Shown here one piece after another: positions 26,382-36,014 of a stretch of 56,598 nucleotides of DNA. The notes under the pieces were generated by a model that was given only the letters and a program-made list of their open reading frames with translations, was not told the origin of the DNA and searched no databases. Every line of letters begins with the position of its first letter. The first letter of the stretch is position 1. The position numbers and the translations under genes were made by a program. Where the stretch lies: the NCBI GenBank assembly GCA_949297145.1, contig CASFQO010000007.1:1-56598 (forward strand), given 5' to 3'. The DNA comes from an uncultured Alphaproteobacteria bacterium. Lineage in GTDB: Bacteria > Pseudomonadota > Alphaproteobacteria > RF32 > CAG-239.

Positions 26382-26430
26382 CTACTACATATTGTATTAA
26401 AAAACAGTAAAGACACACTAGATATTGTAA
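26382..26430. promoter_or_regulatory. two NrdR-type boxes upstream of nrdD
   Basis: Box A at 26382-26397 (core TACATATTGT) and box B at 26415-26430 (ACACTAGATATTGTAA) match the 16-bp NrdR consensus ACACWATATATWGTGT at about 12 and 13 positions. Their starts are 33 bp apart, three helical turns, the spacing usual for paired NrdR boxes. Confidence 0.7.
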
Positions 26431-26653
26431 AAATACTTTTAAAGTCCAAAATTCAACAACTGTCATCATCATAAAAAAAACATCTTTTTTGACAAGGATT
26501 TCATCCCTCATTTTTTTAAAATTTTCATATCATACTAAAATTAAAACGATTTTTTTTTTTTAAAAGGTCAATAACCCCCCCTCCAATATCTTTAAAGATG
26601 TTACTAACAGCTTTTTAAAATTTTTCTTATCTAATTTTTTTCATTAAAAAAGG
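26431..26653. other. gene-free stretch between nrdD and the HAD gene
   Basis: Besides the NrdR boxes (left) and the promoter at 26654 (right) it holds 11 T's (26550-26560) and about 8 C's (26574-26581), homopolymer tracts prone to slippage. No gene visible. Confidence 0.4.
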
Positions 26654-26682
26654 TTGACCTAAAATATATCAAACGATATGAT
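26654..26682 (+). promoter_or_regulatory. promoter of the HAD hydrolase gene
   Basis: TTGACC (26654-26659), 17 bases, TATGAT (26677-26682). Confidence 0.65.
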
Positions 26683-26715
26683 ATTCGTCAGGTAAAATTT
26701 TAGGGAGTACAAGAA

Positions 26716-27384
26716 TTGCGTAAAACCATAATCTGGGATTTAGATAACACCCTTTATTTTGAAACGGAAGAATACAAAAACAAACTAAATGAGGCCACCG
26801 CTGCGGCTGCCATCAACGAATTCAACGTACCGTTAGATTTCAAAGAAGCCACTGCAAAAGTCAAAGAGTCGTACGCGACATATAGAGACGGATTAGAAAT
26901 ATTCGCCCGCGAATATGGTATTCCACATAAAGAATTATACAAATCCTATCACAACTATAAAAGCGATTTGGTAAAAACCATCTCTCCATATGAAGGATTG
27001 TTAGAAAATTTACAAAGTCTGCAATGCCCGCAATATGTATTTTCAACTTCATCAAAAGACATTTGTGAAAAAATTCTAAAACACATTGGCTTATATGATT
27101 TCTTTAAAGACCGTTTCTTCTCCGTAGAAGATTTTGATGTATATAAAAAGAACGAAAGTTCAGATGTATACAAAAAACTATGTGAGAGAATAGGCGTCAA
27201 ACCGGAAGAATGCATTTTTGTAGACGATAGTTATTCTAACTTAGATTTTGCCAAACAATGCGGTATGACAACTATCCGCATCTACTACGGAAACAATTCT
27301 GCAAAAGATATGCAATTTATAGATTCGGCATATAAAGGAATTGAAGAATGCATTGCCGGTCTCAAAAAAGAATATAATTGTTAA
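26716..27384 (+). CDS. HAD-superfamily hydrolase, pyrimidine 5'-nucleotidase-like
   Basis: 222 residues. DLDNTLY at the N-terminus holds the nucleophile and acid aspartates, FSTSSKD is motif II, and VDDSYSNLDFAK motif IV; a helical cap lies between. The DLDNTLY form and overall size are those of the SDT1/YjjG branch (5'-nucleotidases acting on pyrimidine or non-canonical nucleotides). TTG start with AGGGAG eight bases upstream. Monocistronic with a terminator shared with the convergent gene. Confidence 0.82.
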   Translation: MRKTIIWDLDNTLYFETEEYKNKLNEATAAAAINEFNVPLDFKEATAKVKESYATYRDGLEIFAREYGIPHKELYKSYHNYKSDLVKTISPYEGLLENLQSLQCPQYVFSTSSKDICEKILKHIGLYDFFKDRFFSVEDFDVYKKNESSDVYKKLCERIGVKPEECIFVDDSYSNLDFAKQCGMTTIRIYYGNNSAKDMQFIDSAYKGIEECIAGLKKEYNC

Positions 27385-27387
27385 GAA

Positions 27388-27415
27388 AGAGCCGCTATTT
27401 AGCGGCTTTTATAAT
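27388..27415. terminator. bidirectional terminator
   Basis: AGCCGCTA-TT-TAGCGGCT with T's on the plus strand and A's before it, between two convergent genes. Confidence 0.8.
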
Positions 27416-27418
27416 TCC

Positions 27419-28138
27419 TTATTCTTTATCAAATTTTTCACAAAGTTTATTTTCTAAAATATATTGCTCAGCAGAATCTAATTTTATCTGTTCATCTTCC
27501 ACTTCTTGACGCCACCGCTCCACTTTTTGCTGTAACGTCTGCAAATAAGCCACATTAAGCTCTTTGGCCACAATATCTGCCCGCTGTCCTGGTGCAACAA
27601 CTTTTACCCCAACCGTTTCAAAGAGTCCATCAGCCGTTTTCTTAAACTCTGGCAAAAAATAATCCAACGCTTCAATATAAATTTGCATATGCGTTTTTTC
27701 ATGTTTTAAAGCAACCTCATATAAGCACGAGTCTTTTTCCAAATCCTTCAAAATATAAATTGTCGGCGTATAATACCCAAGATGCGTTTCGATACGTTCA
27801 GGATAAACACACTCATAACCGTGGCTGATTTCGATTTGTCCGACAGACATATTAAAATTAAACCCATCACGAACCTTTGTCAGCCCAATCGGAATAAAGT
27901 CATCAGGAACTTCTCTTCCGTTCTCCTCATATTGTTTGATTGTCTCGCGTCTAAGATATTCTTTACCTTTAGTATAGTTATACCGCAATTTTCCATAAGA
28001 AGACGTTACTTCAACCTGAGGCTTATCAATAACACTTAAACATTCTTCCACATAACGCTGCAAATCATCCGCTGCCACTGAATGAGCATTATTTACCCAA
28101 GCACTCATAAAAATTAAGGCAAAAAAAACTTTTTTCAT
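27419..28138 (-). CDS. secreted protein with an HExxH motif
   Basis: 239 residues. Signal peptide about 1-20 (MKKVFFALIFMSAWVNNAHS). KHEKTHMQIY fits HExxH (His-Glu-x-x-His), with a glutamate a few positions on (EALDYF), so a zinc protease active in the periplasm is possible; family not recognised. The C-terminus is helical (VERWRQEVEDEQIKLDSAEQ). Three cysteines (ECL, YECV, CLYE) could form a disulfide. Divergent from the next secreted protein. Confidence 0.65.
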   Translation of the reverse strand: MKKVFFALIFMSAWVNNAHSVAADDLQRYVEECLSVIDKPQVEVTSSYGKLRYNYTKGKEYLRRETIKQYEENGREVPDDFIPIGLTKVRDGFNFNMSVGQIEISHGYECVYPERIETHLGYYTPTIYILKDLEKDSCLYEVALKHEKTHMQIYIEALDYFLPEFKKTADGLFETVGVKVVAPGQRADIVAKELNVAYLQTLQQKVERWRQEVEDEQIKLDSAEQYILENKLCEKFDKE

Positions 28139-28181
28139 CTATACTCCCTCACAAAACCACACCATTAACGGAGAAGTCTTT

Positions 28182-28979
28182 ATGAAATACATATACACGA
28201 TTAGCATAATCTTGTCCAGTTTTTTTATCTACACCAATGGATGGGCTCAAACTTCTGCGCAACAATATGCTTTTTTCATTCCGGGAGGGGCTTTTCAACA
28301 AAACCAAAAAGTACAAGACATTCGTTTAATGCGCCCACGCTATGCCAAAACTGAAGAAGCAGAAAGTAATGAAGAGGAAACAACAACTTCATCATCGACC
28401 AACACATATTCTCAAGATTTAAGCACTGAAAGCATAAACACAAACGCTCCAACTCCCCAAATTTCAGCAAGAAAGAAGGCTTCTCGTACATCTTCAAGCA
28501 AACGAAAGATTTCAACACTCCCTCTTCCGAACAGAGTCGTAGAGTCCGCCCCCATAAACAATTACCCACAAGCGCCCTCTTCTGCCACAAGAGAAACAAC
28601 CGAAGCCACTACAATCGTCTTTCAAGATGAACAACAAACAAACACCGACAAAAGAACCTCGCAACCTGTTTCTCAAGAAGTCACTCAAAAATTAGAACAA
28701 TATCAGCTAGAAGACAATAGCCAACTTGCCTCTCCTCAAGAAAAGCAGCCCCAAAAATTGCAAATCTCTGACATTGAACAGCTCAAACAAAAGAGTCTCT
28801 CCTCGCTACTCGCAAACATTCCCTATCCGGATTCCAGCCAACCTAAATTTAAGCAGCTATACCCATACTATGGCTTAGAGCTTAGAGTCTATCAACGCCG
28901 AGGCAAATTCCCGTCCAATCGTGAACAAGAGGAAGCTTTAGCCAAAGCTAATTCCATTAAACGCTTTGACGTCAAATAA
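28182..28979 (+). CDS. secreted low-complexity protein
   Basis: 265 residues. Signal peptide of about 22 (IILSSFFIYTNGWA then Q). The middle is Ser/Thr/Gln/Glu-rich and probably unstructured; only the last 45 residues (FKQLYPYYGLELRVYQRRGK) look folded. Not recognised. Divergent to the HExxH protein with 43 bases between their starts, so they may share control. Confidence 0.65.
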   Translation: MKYIYTISIILSSFFIYTNGWAQTSAQQYAFFIPGGAFQQNQKVQDIRLMRPRYAKTEEAESNEEETTTSSSTNTYSQDLSTESINTNAPTPQISARKKASRTSSSKRKISTLPLPNRVVESAPINNYPQAPSSATRETTEATTIVFQDEQQTNTDKRTSQPVSQEVTQKLEQYQLEDNSQLASPQEKQPQKLQISDIEQLKQKSLSSLLANIPYPDSSQPKFKQLYPYYGLELRVYQRRGKFPSNREQEEALAKANSIKRFDVK

Positions 28980-28981
28980 AA

Positions 28982-29014
28982 AAATAAGCAGTCCGCTAAA
29001 AACAAACCGCTTAT
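28982..29014. terminator. terminator between the secreted protein and lepA
   Basis: ATAAGC ... GCTTAT stem with minus-strand TTTTTTTATT; serves lepA and perhaps the convergent gene. Confidence 0.55.
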
Positions 29015-29021
29015 CAAAATA

Positions 29022-30824
29022 TCAATCATCACCGATGCGTAGCGCTTCAATAAAGGCCGACTGAGGCACTTCTACTTTACCAAATTGTCGCATTCTTTGT
29101 TTACCTTTTTTCTGCTTATCTAAAAGTTTACGTTTACGAGTAACATCACCGCCATAACATTTAGCTGTCACATCTTTACGCATAGCTGAAATAGTTTCTC
29201 GTGCTACAACACGACCGCCAATTGCAGCTTGAATCGGAATTTTAAATAAATGCCTTGGAATTAAATCTTTCAATCTCTCACAAATTTGACGCCCTCTAGA
29301 TTCGGCTTCGCTTCTATGACATAAAAACGCCAATGCATCAACAGGTTCCTCATTAATTAAAATCTGCACTTTAACCAAATCTGATTGTTCATAACCAACC
29401 AATTCATAGTCAAAACTAGCATATCCGCTTGTAATGGATTTTAAGCGATCATAGAAATCAAACACAATTTCATTAAGAGGGATTCGATAAACCACCATCG
29501 CTCTGGAACCAACATAAGTTAACTCTTGCTGCAAACCTCGACGCTCCGTACAAAGCTTCAAAACTGCTCCTAAATAAGTATCAGGCACAAGAATTGTCGC
29601 TCTAACCATTGGTTCTTCAATAGAAGTCACTGTTGACAAATCCGGCATATCAGCAGGATTGTGCAACATAATAGTTTCCCCCTTGGTCAAATTAATTTTA
29701 TAGGCCACAGACGGAGCTGTTGTAATAATATCCAAATCAAATTCACGACCAATTCGCTCTTGAATAATCTCCATATGCAACAGCCCTAAGAACCCACATC
29801 TAAAACCGAGTCCCAAAGCCGCTGAATTTTCATTTTGATAATCAATACTGGCATCATTAAGTTTCAATTTTGCCAACGCATCTTTTAAAGCCTCATATTG
29901 GCTGCTATCAACCGGAAAGATAGAACAGAACACCACCGGTATAGACGGTTTAAATCCAGGCAGAGCCTGCTCACAAGGTCTCTTATTATCTGTAATCGTA
30001 TCACCGACGCGACAATCCCCTACGCTTTTAATACTTGCCGTAATATAGCCGACTTCCCCTGCAGAAAGTTCATCGCATTCCTGCATTTTAGGTGTAAAGA
30101 AGCCCAAACGATCAACAGTATAAGTCGCATTATTGCTCATCATACGGATGACTTGTTTTTTACGAAGCACACCATCTTTAATACGTACTAAAATAACAAC
30201 GCCCAAATAAGAATCATACCAACTATCAATCAAAAGCGCTTTCAAAGGTGCATCCACATCACCTTGCGGTGCCGGCAAATGGTGCACAATAGCCTCTAAT
30301 AAATTATCAATTCCAAACCCTGTCTTACCGGAGGTTTCAACCGCATCACTCGCGTCAATCCCTATAACATCTTCAATTTGAGTTTTAACTTTTTCAACAT
30401 CTGCAGAAGGCAAATCAACTTTATTAAGAGCCGGTACAATTTCATGATTATTATCGATTGCCAAATAAACATTAGCCAATGTTTGCGCCTCAACACCTTG
30501 TGTCGCATCAACCACCAACACAGAACCTTCGCAAGCAGCTAACGAGCGAGAAACCTCATAAGAAAAGTCAACGTGTCCCGGAGTATCAATCAGATTAAGC
30601 ATATATTCTTGCCCATCTTTCGCTACATATTTCAAACGAACTGTCTGCGCTTTAATAGTAATACCGCGTTCCCGTTCAATATCCATAGAGTCCAAAACCT
30701 GCTCCGTCATTTCACGCCGTTCCAAACCACCGCAGCGCTCAATAATTCTATCGGCAATCGTAGACTTACCATGGTCAATATGGGCAATAATTGCAAAATT
30801 TCTGATTTTTGCCAAATCCTGCAT
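29022..30824 (-). CDS. lepA: elongation factor 4 (LepA)
   Basis: 600 residues, full length. GTPase signature [13 protein letters not shown], switch [24 protein letters not shown]; then the LepA C-terminal domain ending [10 protein letters not shown]. LepA back-translocates or otherwise assists ribosomes under stress and in 30S assembly. Signal peptidase lepB, often next to it in other bacteria, is not here. Single gene with its own terminator. Confidence 0.97.
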   Translation of the reverse strand: MQDLAKIRNFAIIAHIDHGKSTIADRIIERCGGLERREMTEQVLDSMDIERERGITIKAQTVRLKYVAKDGQEYMLNLIDTPGHVDFSYEVSRSLAACEGSVLVVDATQGVEAQTLANVYLAIDNNHEIVPALNKVDLPSADVEKVKTQIEDVIGIDASDAVETSGKTGFGIDNLLEAIVHHLPAPQGDVDAPLKALLIDSWYDSYLGVVILVRIKDGVLRKKQVIRMMSNNATYTVDRLGFFTPKMQECDELSAGEVGYITASIKSVGDCRVGDTITDNKRPCEQALPGFKPSIPVVFCSIFPVDSSQYEALKDALAKLKLNDASIDYQNENSAALGLGFRCGFLGLLHMEIIQERIGREFDLDIITTAPSVAYKINLTKGETIMLHNPADMPDLSTVTSIEEPMVRATILVPDTYLGAVLKLCTERRGLQQELTYVGSRAMVVYRIPLNEIVFDFYDRLKSITSGYASFDYELVGYEQSDLVKVQILINEEPVDALAFLCHRSEAESRGRQICERLKDLIPRHLFKIPIQAAIGGRVVARETISAMRKDVTAKCYGGDVTRKRKLLDKQKKGKQRMRQFGKVEVPQSAFIEALRIGDD

Positions 30825-30979
30825 AACATTATCCTTAAAAACAATTACAAACTTATATCTGTCATAAAGTAAATTTTAGCGGAACGCAACAGATTTTAAA
30901 CACTTTACTGTTGCAAGTCAGACAAAACTATGCTTAAATAGAACACAATAAAATTATTCTGAACAGCATGGAGGTTGCA

Positions 30980-31417
30980 ATGATTAAATTTATAGACATA
31001 GAATTCGGTTCCAGTCGTTATCAGGAACTGCTAGATTTACGCTATCGCATTTTATTGCAACCGTTGGGATTAAAATTTCTCGATTCTTTTCGTGAGGAAG
31101 AAGCAAGTTTTCTGCATATTGGCTGTATTGATTCTGTAAGTGATAAATTAATCGGCGGCTTAATTATGGTCCCGCTGGATAATGAAGAAATCAGAATCAT
31201 GCAAGTAGCCGTAGATGTTGTCCATCAAGGAGAAGGTATCGGTAAAAAATTAATTGAATATGCTGAAAAAACTGCCAAAGAAATCGGGTACACCACAATG
31301 GTTATGCACGCAATGCTTTCCGTTGTAGGGTTTTATGAAAAGCTTGGATTTAAGCAAGATGGAGATTTATTTGAAGAAAAAGGCATCAACTTCATCCGCA
31401 TGGTCAAAAAGCTGTAA
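30980..31417 (+). CDS. GNAT family acetyltransferase
   Basis: 145 residues from ATG 30980, preceded by GGAGG at good spacing; an ATG four codons earlier is less likely. Acetyl-CoA-binding loop VDVVHQGEGIGKKLIEYAEK (V-x-x-x-x-Q-G-x-G-x-G/K) and the end GFYEKLGFKQDGD. Substrate not known. Followed by a strong terminator. Confidence 0.88.
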   Translation: MIKFIDIEFGSSRYQELLDLRYRILLQPLGLKFLDSFREEEASFLHIGCIDSVSDKLIGGLIMVPLDNEEIRIMQVAVDVVHQGEGIGKKLIEYAEKTAKEIGYTTMVMHAMLSVVGFYEKLGFKQDGDLFEEKGINFIRMVKKL

Positions 31418-31430
31418 GATAAAAATACAA

Positions 31431-31463
31431 AAGAAGCCCTCCAATCTAACTGGAGGGCTTCTT
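31431..31463 (+). terminator. terminator of the GNAT gene
   Basis: AAGAAGCCCTCCA pairs with TGGAGGGCTTCTT, perfect 13 bp. Confidence 0.85.
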
Positions 31464-31477
31464 ATTACAAAAAATAA

Positions 31478-31500
31478 AAGCCGCATTTCGCGGCCTTTAT
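31478..31500 (-). terminator. terminator of the AI-2E family gene
   Basis: AAAGCCGC/GCGGCCTTT with loop ATTTC and T-run on the minus strand. Confidence 0.75.
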
Positions 31501-31502
31501 TT

Positions 31503-32576
31503 TTATTCCAAGTAGAGCGAACTCATCTTATAGCGTTTAATTAAATGACGTAACAAGACACCAATAATAGCCGCCACCGGTACAGCCAACATCAAACCGA
31601 GGAAGCCTAACAAAACACCACCGGCCAATAAAGCAAACATAACCCACACCGGATGCAAGCCAACGTTGTCACCAACCAATTTCGGCGTTAAGAAATTTCC
31701 CTCCAAAAATTGTCCGCTCAAAAAGACCGCTACAACATACATCACATGCGTAATATCATTAAATTGAGCAAACGCCAAAATAATCGCCAGAACAAACCCC
31801 GTGATAGAGCCAACATACGGAATAAAAGAAATAACCCCGGCAATAAAACCAACGAGCAGCCCCAATTCTAAGCCAACCAATTTTAAGCCAATCGAGTAAT
31901 ATAGCCCCAAAATCACACACACGCTCAGTTGACCACGAATAAAACCGGCAATAATTGTATTAATTTCCTGCATACTCTGCATAATGGCTCTTTTAGATTT
32001 CTTCGGCAACAATCCTTCAAATTTTTTAACAAACGTATCCCAATCACGCAGCATATAAAAAGCAACGATTGGCGTAATCAAGATAAGTGAAATTAAATTG
32101 ATAAACGCAAAACCATTGGCGATGAGACCTTGAAACAGCTTACTGGCCAATTTCACCCCATTACCGATATTCCCTTTAATCATATCCTCTAAATTACCGG
32201 CAAACAAATCCGGATAACGTTCTGCCAAATGCTTAAGCGTCGGCCGAATTTTATCTAATAACAAAGCCAAATATTTAGGCGTTGCCTGAATAAGCAATGT
32301 CAGCTGACTTTCAACCATTCCCAAAAACAAAAAGATAGCAGGAATAACCAACAAAATCATCAACACGCAAACCAAAACAGTCGCCCACATCCGAGATATT
32401 TTACATTTTTGCAATTTGACCGCCAACGGATTAAGCAAATAAGCCAACAAAATACCGGCAACAAACGGCATCAACACCGACCGCAGCAAATAAAGAAAGA
32501 AAAAGAACACAAAAAAGATAACAAACCACATATACGGATTAACATAAAAACGACTTTGCACCTTAGTTGATGGCAT
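31503..32576 (-). CDS. AI-2E family transporter (PerM-like)
   Basis: 357 residues from ATG 32576 (AGGAGG seven bases upstream). Seven or eight hydrophobic segments, with the conserved LNPLAVKLQ, FYMLRDWD and GLHPVWVMFALLAGG stretches of the PF01594 family. Exact substrate uncertain; members are described as permeases or Na+/H+ antiporters. The start overlaps the DUF2066 gene by 14 bases, and the DUF2066-PerM pairing is frequent in Alphaproteobacteria. Confidence 0.88.
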   Translation of the reverse strand: MPSTKVQSRFYVNPYMWFVIFFVFFFFLYLLRSVLMPFVAGILLAYLLNPLAVKLQKCKISRMWATVLVCVLMILLVIPAIFLFLGMVESQLTLLIQATPKYLALLLDKIRPTLKHLAERYPDLFAGNLEDMIKGNIGNGVKLASKLFQGLIANGFAFINLISLILITPIVAFYMLRDWDTFVKKFEGLLPKKSKRAIMQSMQEINTIIAGFIRGQLSVCVILGLYYSIGLKLVGLELGLLVGFIAGVISFIPYVGSITGFVLAIILAFAQFNDITHVMYVVAVFLSGQFLEGNFLTPKLVGDNVGLHPVWVMFALLAGGVLLGFLGLMLAVPVAAIIGVLLRHLIKRYKMSSLYLE

Positions 32577-33594
32577 AATATCCTCCTGCATCTCTTAATT
32601 TATATCCGCTTAAAGCCAAATTAGCCTGCAACTTTTCCAATATGCCGCTATAAACAAAGCTAAAATGAACTTTTCCGTTAGCCATAGAAATAACCCGAAC
32701 ATCTTTAACTTGCGGATTTGTCTCCAAAAAATGTTTCAAAGACAGCCACTCGCTTAATTTAGAATACGAATAAACAACCTCCATCTCTTGGCTAATAATT
32801 TCGTCATTGCTCATCATATTTTCAAGGCGTTCCACTTTTTTAATATCCTTAAAATAAGGCAGAACTGCCTCAACTGATTCTTGTGGTGTATTTTCGCCTA
32901 TCACAACTTCTGCAACTTCACGGCTCGGAAAAGTTTTAACATAAATTTTTCCATCTTTTTGCGAATATTTCAGAACATAGATATTTTCAACATTATTAAA
33001 ACCGGCCAGTTCAGCAAATTCTGCATCTGTCATATCATAAATTCTGTTTGCTTCAACAGATGTGATATTGCCCAAATTTTTATCAATATCATGCAAAATA
33101 AGATTACCTTTGCGAATATCGCTTCTCTCCATAAAAGCCTGCCGCCAAAAATTTGCATCACTCCACAAATCCACCGTTCCGTCTTCTTTTTCAAGCAACG
33201 GAATAACCAAAACGGTTTGCTCTTCCCCCACAACCAACGGCAAATTATTTTCTGCCATATAAGCCTTTAAGACATCTTCATTTATTGTAACGCGTAAGTC
33301 AGCAATATACCGAACATCAGACGATTTTTCCATCAAAACCATGACGCCCGCAATAAAATGCTGAATTTGATTATCGTTTAATTTACTTAACTCTTCCACA
33401 CTTTGATTAGTGCTGACACTCATCAAAACTTCGTTTAGAGCATCTCTTCTGGCCTTAGCCATCGCCTGCCGTTTAGCCTCCACCACGTTATCAGCAGTGA
33501 CATCAACATTAACATCAGCTTCAAAAAGAGGTTTAGCCCAAGCCTCTCCGGCCAAAAGCCATACCAACGTCACAACAAAGAAAAATCTACGCAC
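32563..33594 (-). CDS. secreted DUF2066-family protein
   Basis: 343 residues. Signal peptide about 1-20 (FFVVTLVWLLAGEAWA). FEADVNVDVTADNVVEAKRQ followed by AMAKARRDALNEVLM is the hallmark start of DUF2066 proteins. Periplasmic, function unknown. Translationally coupled to the PerM-like permease downstream. Confidence 0.82.
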   Translation of the reverse strand: MRRFFFVVTLVWLLAGEAWAKPLFEADVNVDVTADNVVEAKRQAMAKARRDALNEVLMSVSTNQSVEELSKLNDNQIQHFIAGVMVLMEKSSDVRYIADLRVTINEDVLKAYMAENNLPLVVGEEQTVLVIPLLEKEDGTVDLWSDANFWRQAFMERSDIRKGNLILHDIDKNLGNITSVEANRIYDMTDAEFAELAGFNNVENIYVLKYSQKDGKIYVKTFPSREVAEVVIGENTPQESVEAVLPYFKDIKKVERLENMMSNDEIISQEMEVVYSYSKLSEWLSLKHFLETNPQVKDVRVISMANGKVHFSFVYSGILEKLQANLALSGYKLRDAGGYYAIN

Positions 33595-33732
33595 AGCAAA
33601 ATCTCCTAAATTAATACATTTTAGGTTTATAACGTAAAAGCAGAAAAATCAAACTTTTTTATTGCCTTTTAAAAGGTTATGATATTAACTGGAGAAAAAT
33701 TTTCATATACACATCATAAAAGGACGATAAAA

Positions 33733-34737
33733 ATGAAGATGACCAAATTTCTTGATAGCCTTTTAGAGAGAGCCTCTAAAGAGCTGAAGACGATTGTATT
33801 GCCGGAAGGTGAGGATGAGCGTATTTTGCAAGCAGCTCATGCCATTGCAGAAAGAAAAGCTGCAAAATTGATAATTCTTGGCAATCCGGAAGAAATCAAA
33901 GCATATTTTGATAAAAACAATTGGAACATGGATGGCATTGAACTGTTACAACCGGAAACTTCCGATAAATTAGAAAAATATGCAGACCTGCTTTATGAAT
34001 TGCGCAAAGCCAAAGGAATGACGCCAAATGATGCAAAGAAATTGGCCTTAAACTATAACTACTTTGGCACATTGATGATAAAAGCCGGCGATGCCGACGG
34101 CATGGTATCCGGTGCAAACCATTCTACGGCAGATACCGTCAGACCGGCTCTTCAAATCATCAAATCTGCACACAAAGACCGCAGCGTTTCTTCTGCTTTA
34201 ATTTTGGTTGCAAATGACAAACCGTATATTTTCTCAGATTGCGCTATTATCATTAACCCAAGTGAGCAAGAATTAGCCGATATGGCTTTAGCAAGTTCTG
34301 AAACAGCTATCAAATTTGGCTTATCACCAAAAGTTGCCATGCTTTCATACTCAACCAGAGGTTCAGGTTCCGGCGGTATGGTAGATAAAGTCCGCAATGC
34401 TACCAAACTAGCGCAAGATATGCTATTATTGGATGAATACAAAGGCCTTCCGATATTAATTGATGGAGAAATGCAAGCAGACGCCGCTTTAGACGCCGTT
34501 GTCGCCAAGAAAAAGGCTCCGGATTCCAGAGTCGCCGGTCAAGCAAATGTCTTGATTTTCCCATGCTTGGAAGTTGGCAACATCAGCTATAAATTATTAC
34601 AGCGCCTCTGCGGATGTGAAGCCTATGGTCCAATGTTACAAGGCCTAAATGCTCCGGTAAATGATTTATCTCGTGGTGCATTAACAGAAGATATCGTCGG
34701 TATGATTGCAATTACCGCCATTCAAGCAACAAAATAA
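33733..34737 (+). CDS. pta: phosphate acetyltransferase
   Basis: 334 residues, the short (catalytic-domain) form, from ATG 33733 after AAAGGACG. Motifs: PEGEDERILQAA at the start, GDADGMVSGANHSTADTVRP, SYSTRGSGSGGMVDKV and LIDGEMQADAA. It converts acetyl-CoA and phosphate to acetyl phosphate. ackA follows 24 bases later, so the pair makes acetate and ATP, the usual energy route of fermenters. Confidence 0.97.
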   Translation: MKMTKFLDSLLERASKELKTIVLPEGEDERILQAAHAIAERKAAKLIILGNPEEIKAYFDKNNWNMDGIELLQPETSDKLEKYADLLYELRKAKGMTPNDAKKLALNYNYFGTLMIKAGDADGMVSGANHSTADTVRPALQIIKSAHKDRSVSSALILVANDKPYIFSDCAIIINPSEQELADMALASSETAIKFGLSPKVAMLSYSTRGSGSGGMVDKVRNATKLAQDMLLLDEYKGLPILIDGEMQADAALDAVVAKKKAPDSRVAGQANVLIFPCLEVGNISYKLLQRLCGCEAYGPMLQGLNAPVNDLSRGALTEDIVGMIAITAIQATK

Positions 34738-34761
34738 TCCAACCCGAAAAAGGAAAACGAA

Positions 34762-35946
34762 ATGAAGAAAATTCTTGTATTAAATTCAGGTTCCTCCTCA
34801 TTAAAATACCAATTATTCAATGTTGAAGGTGATAAATATGATGTTGTAGCCAAAGGAAAAGCTGACCGTATCGGTATTAACGGTTCGTTTGTTGAAATTA
34901 AGATTACCGGTGGTGAAAAGAGAACCAGAGAAGTTGCTCTTCCCACTCATAACGAAGCCATTGAGGAAGTAACAAAAGAATTGCTAAATGGTGCATTAAA
35001 TTCAATGGATGAAATTGATGCCGTCGGACACCGTATCGTGCAAGGTGGCGACATTTTCAAAAACTCTGTTTTGGTAACAGATACGGTAATTGACCAGATT
35101 GAAGAATTATCAGAATTAGCTCCGTTACACAATCATGCGCACGTATTAGGCATCAGAGCCGTAAAAAAACTTTTGCCAAACGTTCCGCAAACAGTTGTAT
35201 TTGATACGGCTTTCCATCAAACCATGCCAAAAGAAGCTTTTTTATATGCGCTCCCGATTGAACAATATACAAAATATAAGATTCGCCGCTACGGTTTTCA
35301 TGGCACATCACATGCTTACGTTTCTCAAAAAGCCGCTGAATTAATTGGCAAAAAAGGCAAAATCATCACCTGCCACTTAGGCAATGGCGCATCTATTTCG
35401 GCTGTTGACAATGGTCTTTGCCAAGATACCTCCATGGGCTTCACACCGCTAGCCGGTCTTGTTATGGGCACACGTTGCGGAGATATTGACCCATATATTC
35501 CATTATACATCTGCAAGACCCAAAACAAAACACCGGATGAAGTTAATGAAATTTTGAATAAAAAAAGCGGTATGTATGGCCTGTGCGGATATTCAGACAA
35601 CCGCGATATTGAAACCCTTTATGGTGTAGAAGAAGCCGCAACGGATGCATTAAATACATACGTTCATAGCATCATTCGCTTCATTGGTGCCTACATTGCA
35701 GTGTTAGGTGGCGTTGACGCTATCGTATTTACCGCAGGCATAGGTGAAAATGGTTCTTTAGTAAGAAAATTAGTTGTAGAACGTTTAGCTTACTTAGGCA
35801 TCACGTTAGATGAAGAAGCAAACAGCAAGCGTGGTGACATTACGGAAATCTCCACTAAAGATTCAAAAGTTCGTGTATTCGTTATCCCAACCGATGAAGA
35901 ATACATGATAGCCAAAGATACCATGCACATTGTATTTGGCGCATAA
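34762..35946 (+). CDS. ackA: acetate kinase
   Basis: 394 residues, normal length. LVLNSGSSSLKYQLF at the start, GHRIVQGGD, RRYGFHGTSHAYV and FTAGIGENG are acetate kinase signatures. It transfers phosphate from acetyl phosphate to ADP. Start ATG with AAAGGA; in one operon with pta, ended by a strong hairpin. Confidence 0.98.
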   Translation: MKKILVLNSGSSSLKYQLFNVEGDKYDVVAKGKADRIGINGSFVEIKITGGEKRTREVALPTHNEAIEEVTKELLNGALNSMDEIDAVGHRIVQGGDIFKNSVLVTDTVIDQIEELSELAPLHNHAHVLGIRAVKKLLPNVPQTVVFDTAFHQTMPKEAFLYALPIEQYTKYKIRRYGFHGTSHAYVSQKAAELIGKKGKIITCHLGNGASISAVDNGLCQDTSMGFTPLAGLVMGTRCGDIDPYIPLYICKTQNKTPDEVNEILNKKSGMYGLCGYSDNRDIETLYGVEEAATDALNTYVHSIIRFIGAYIAVLGGVDAIVFTAGIGENGSLVRKLVVERLAYLGITLDEEANSKRGDITEISTKDSKVRVFVIPTDEEYMIAKDTMHIVFGA

Positions 35947-35970
35947 ACAAACTTTATCTATACCCAAACA

Positions 35971-36005
35971 AAAAGGCTCTCTTCATAAGAAGAAAGCCTT
36001 TTTTA
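35971..36005 (+). terminator. terminator of pta-ackA
   Basis: AAAAGGCT ... AGCCTTTT followed by TTATT. Confidence 0.85.
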
Positions 36006-36014
36006 TTAATAACA

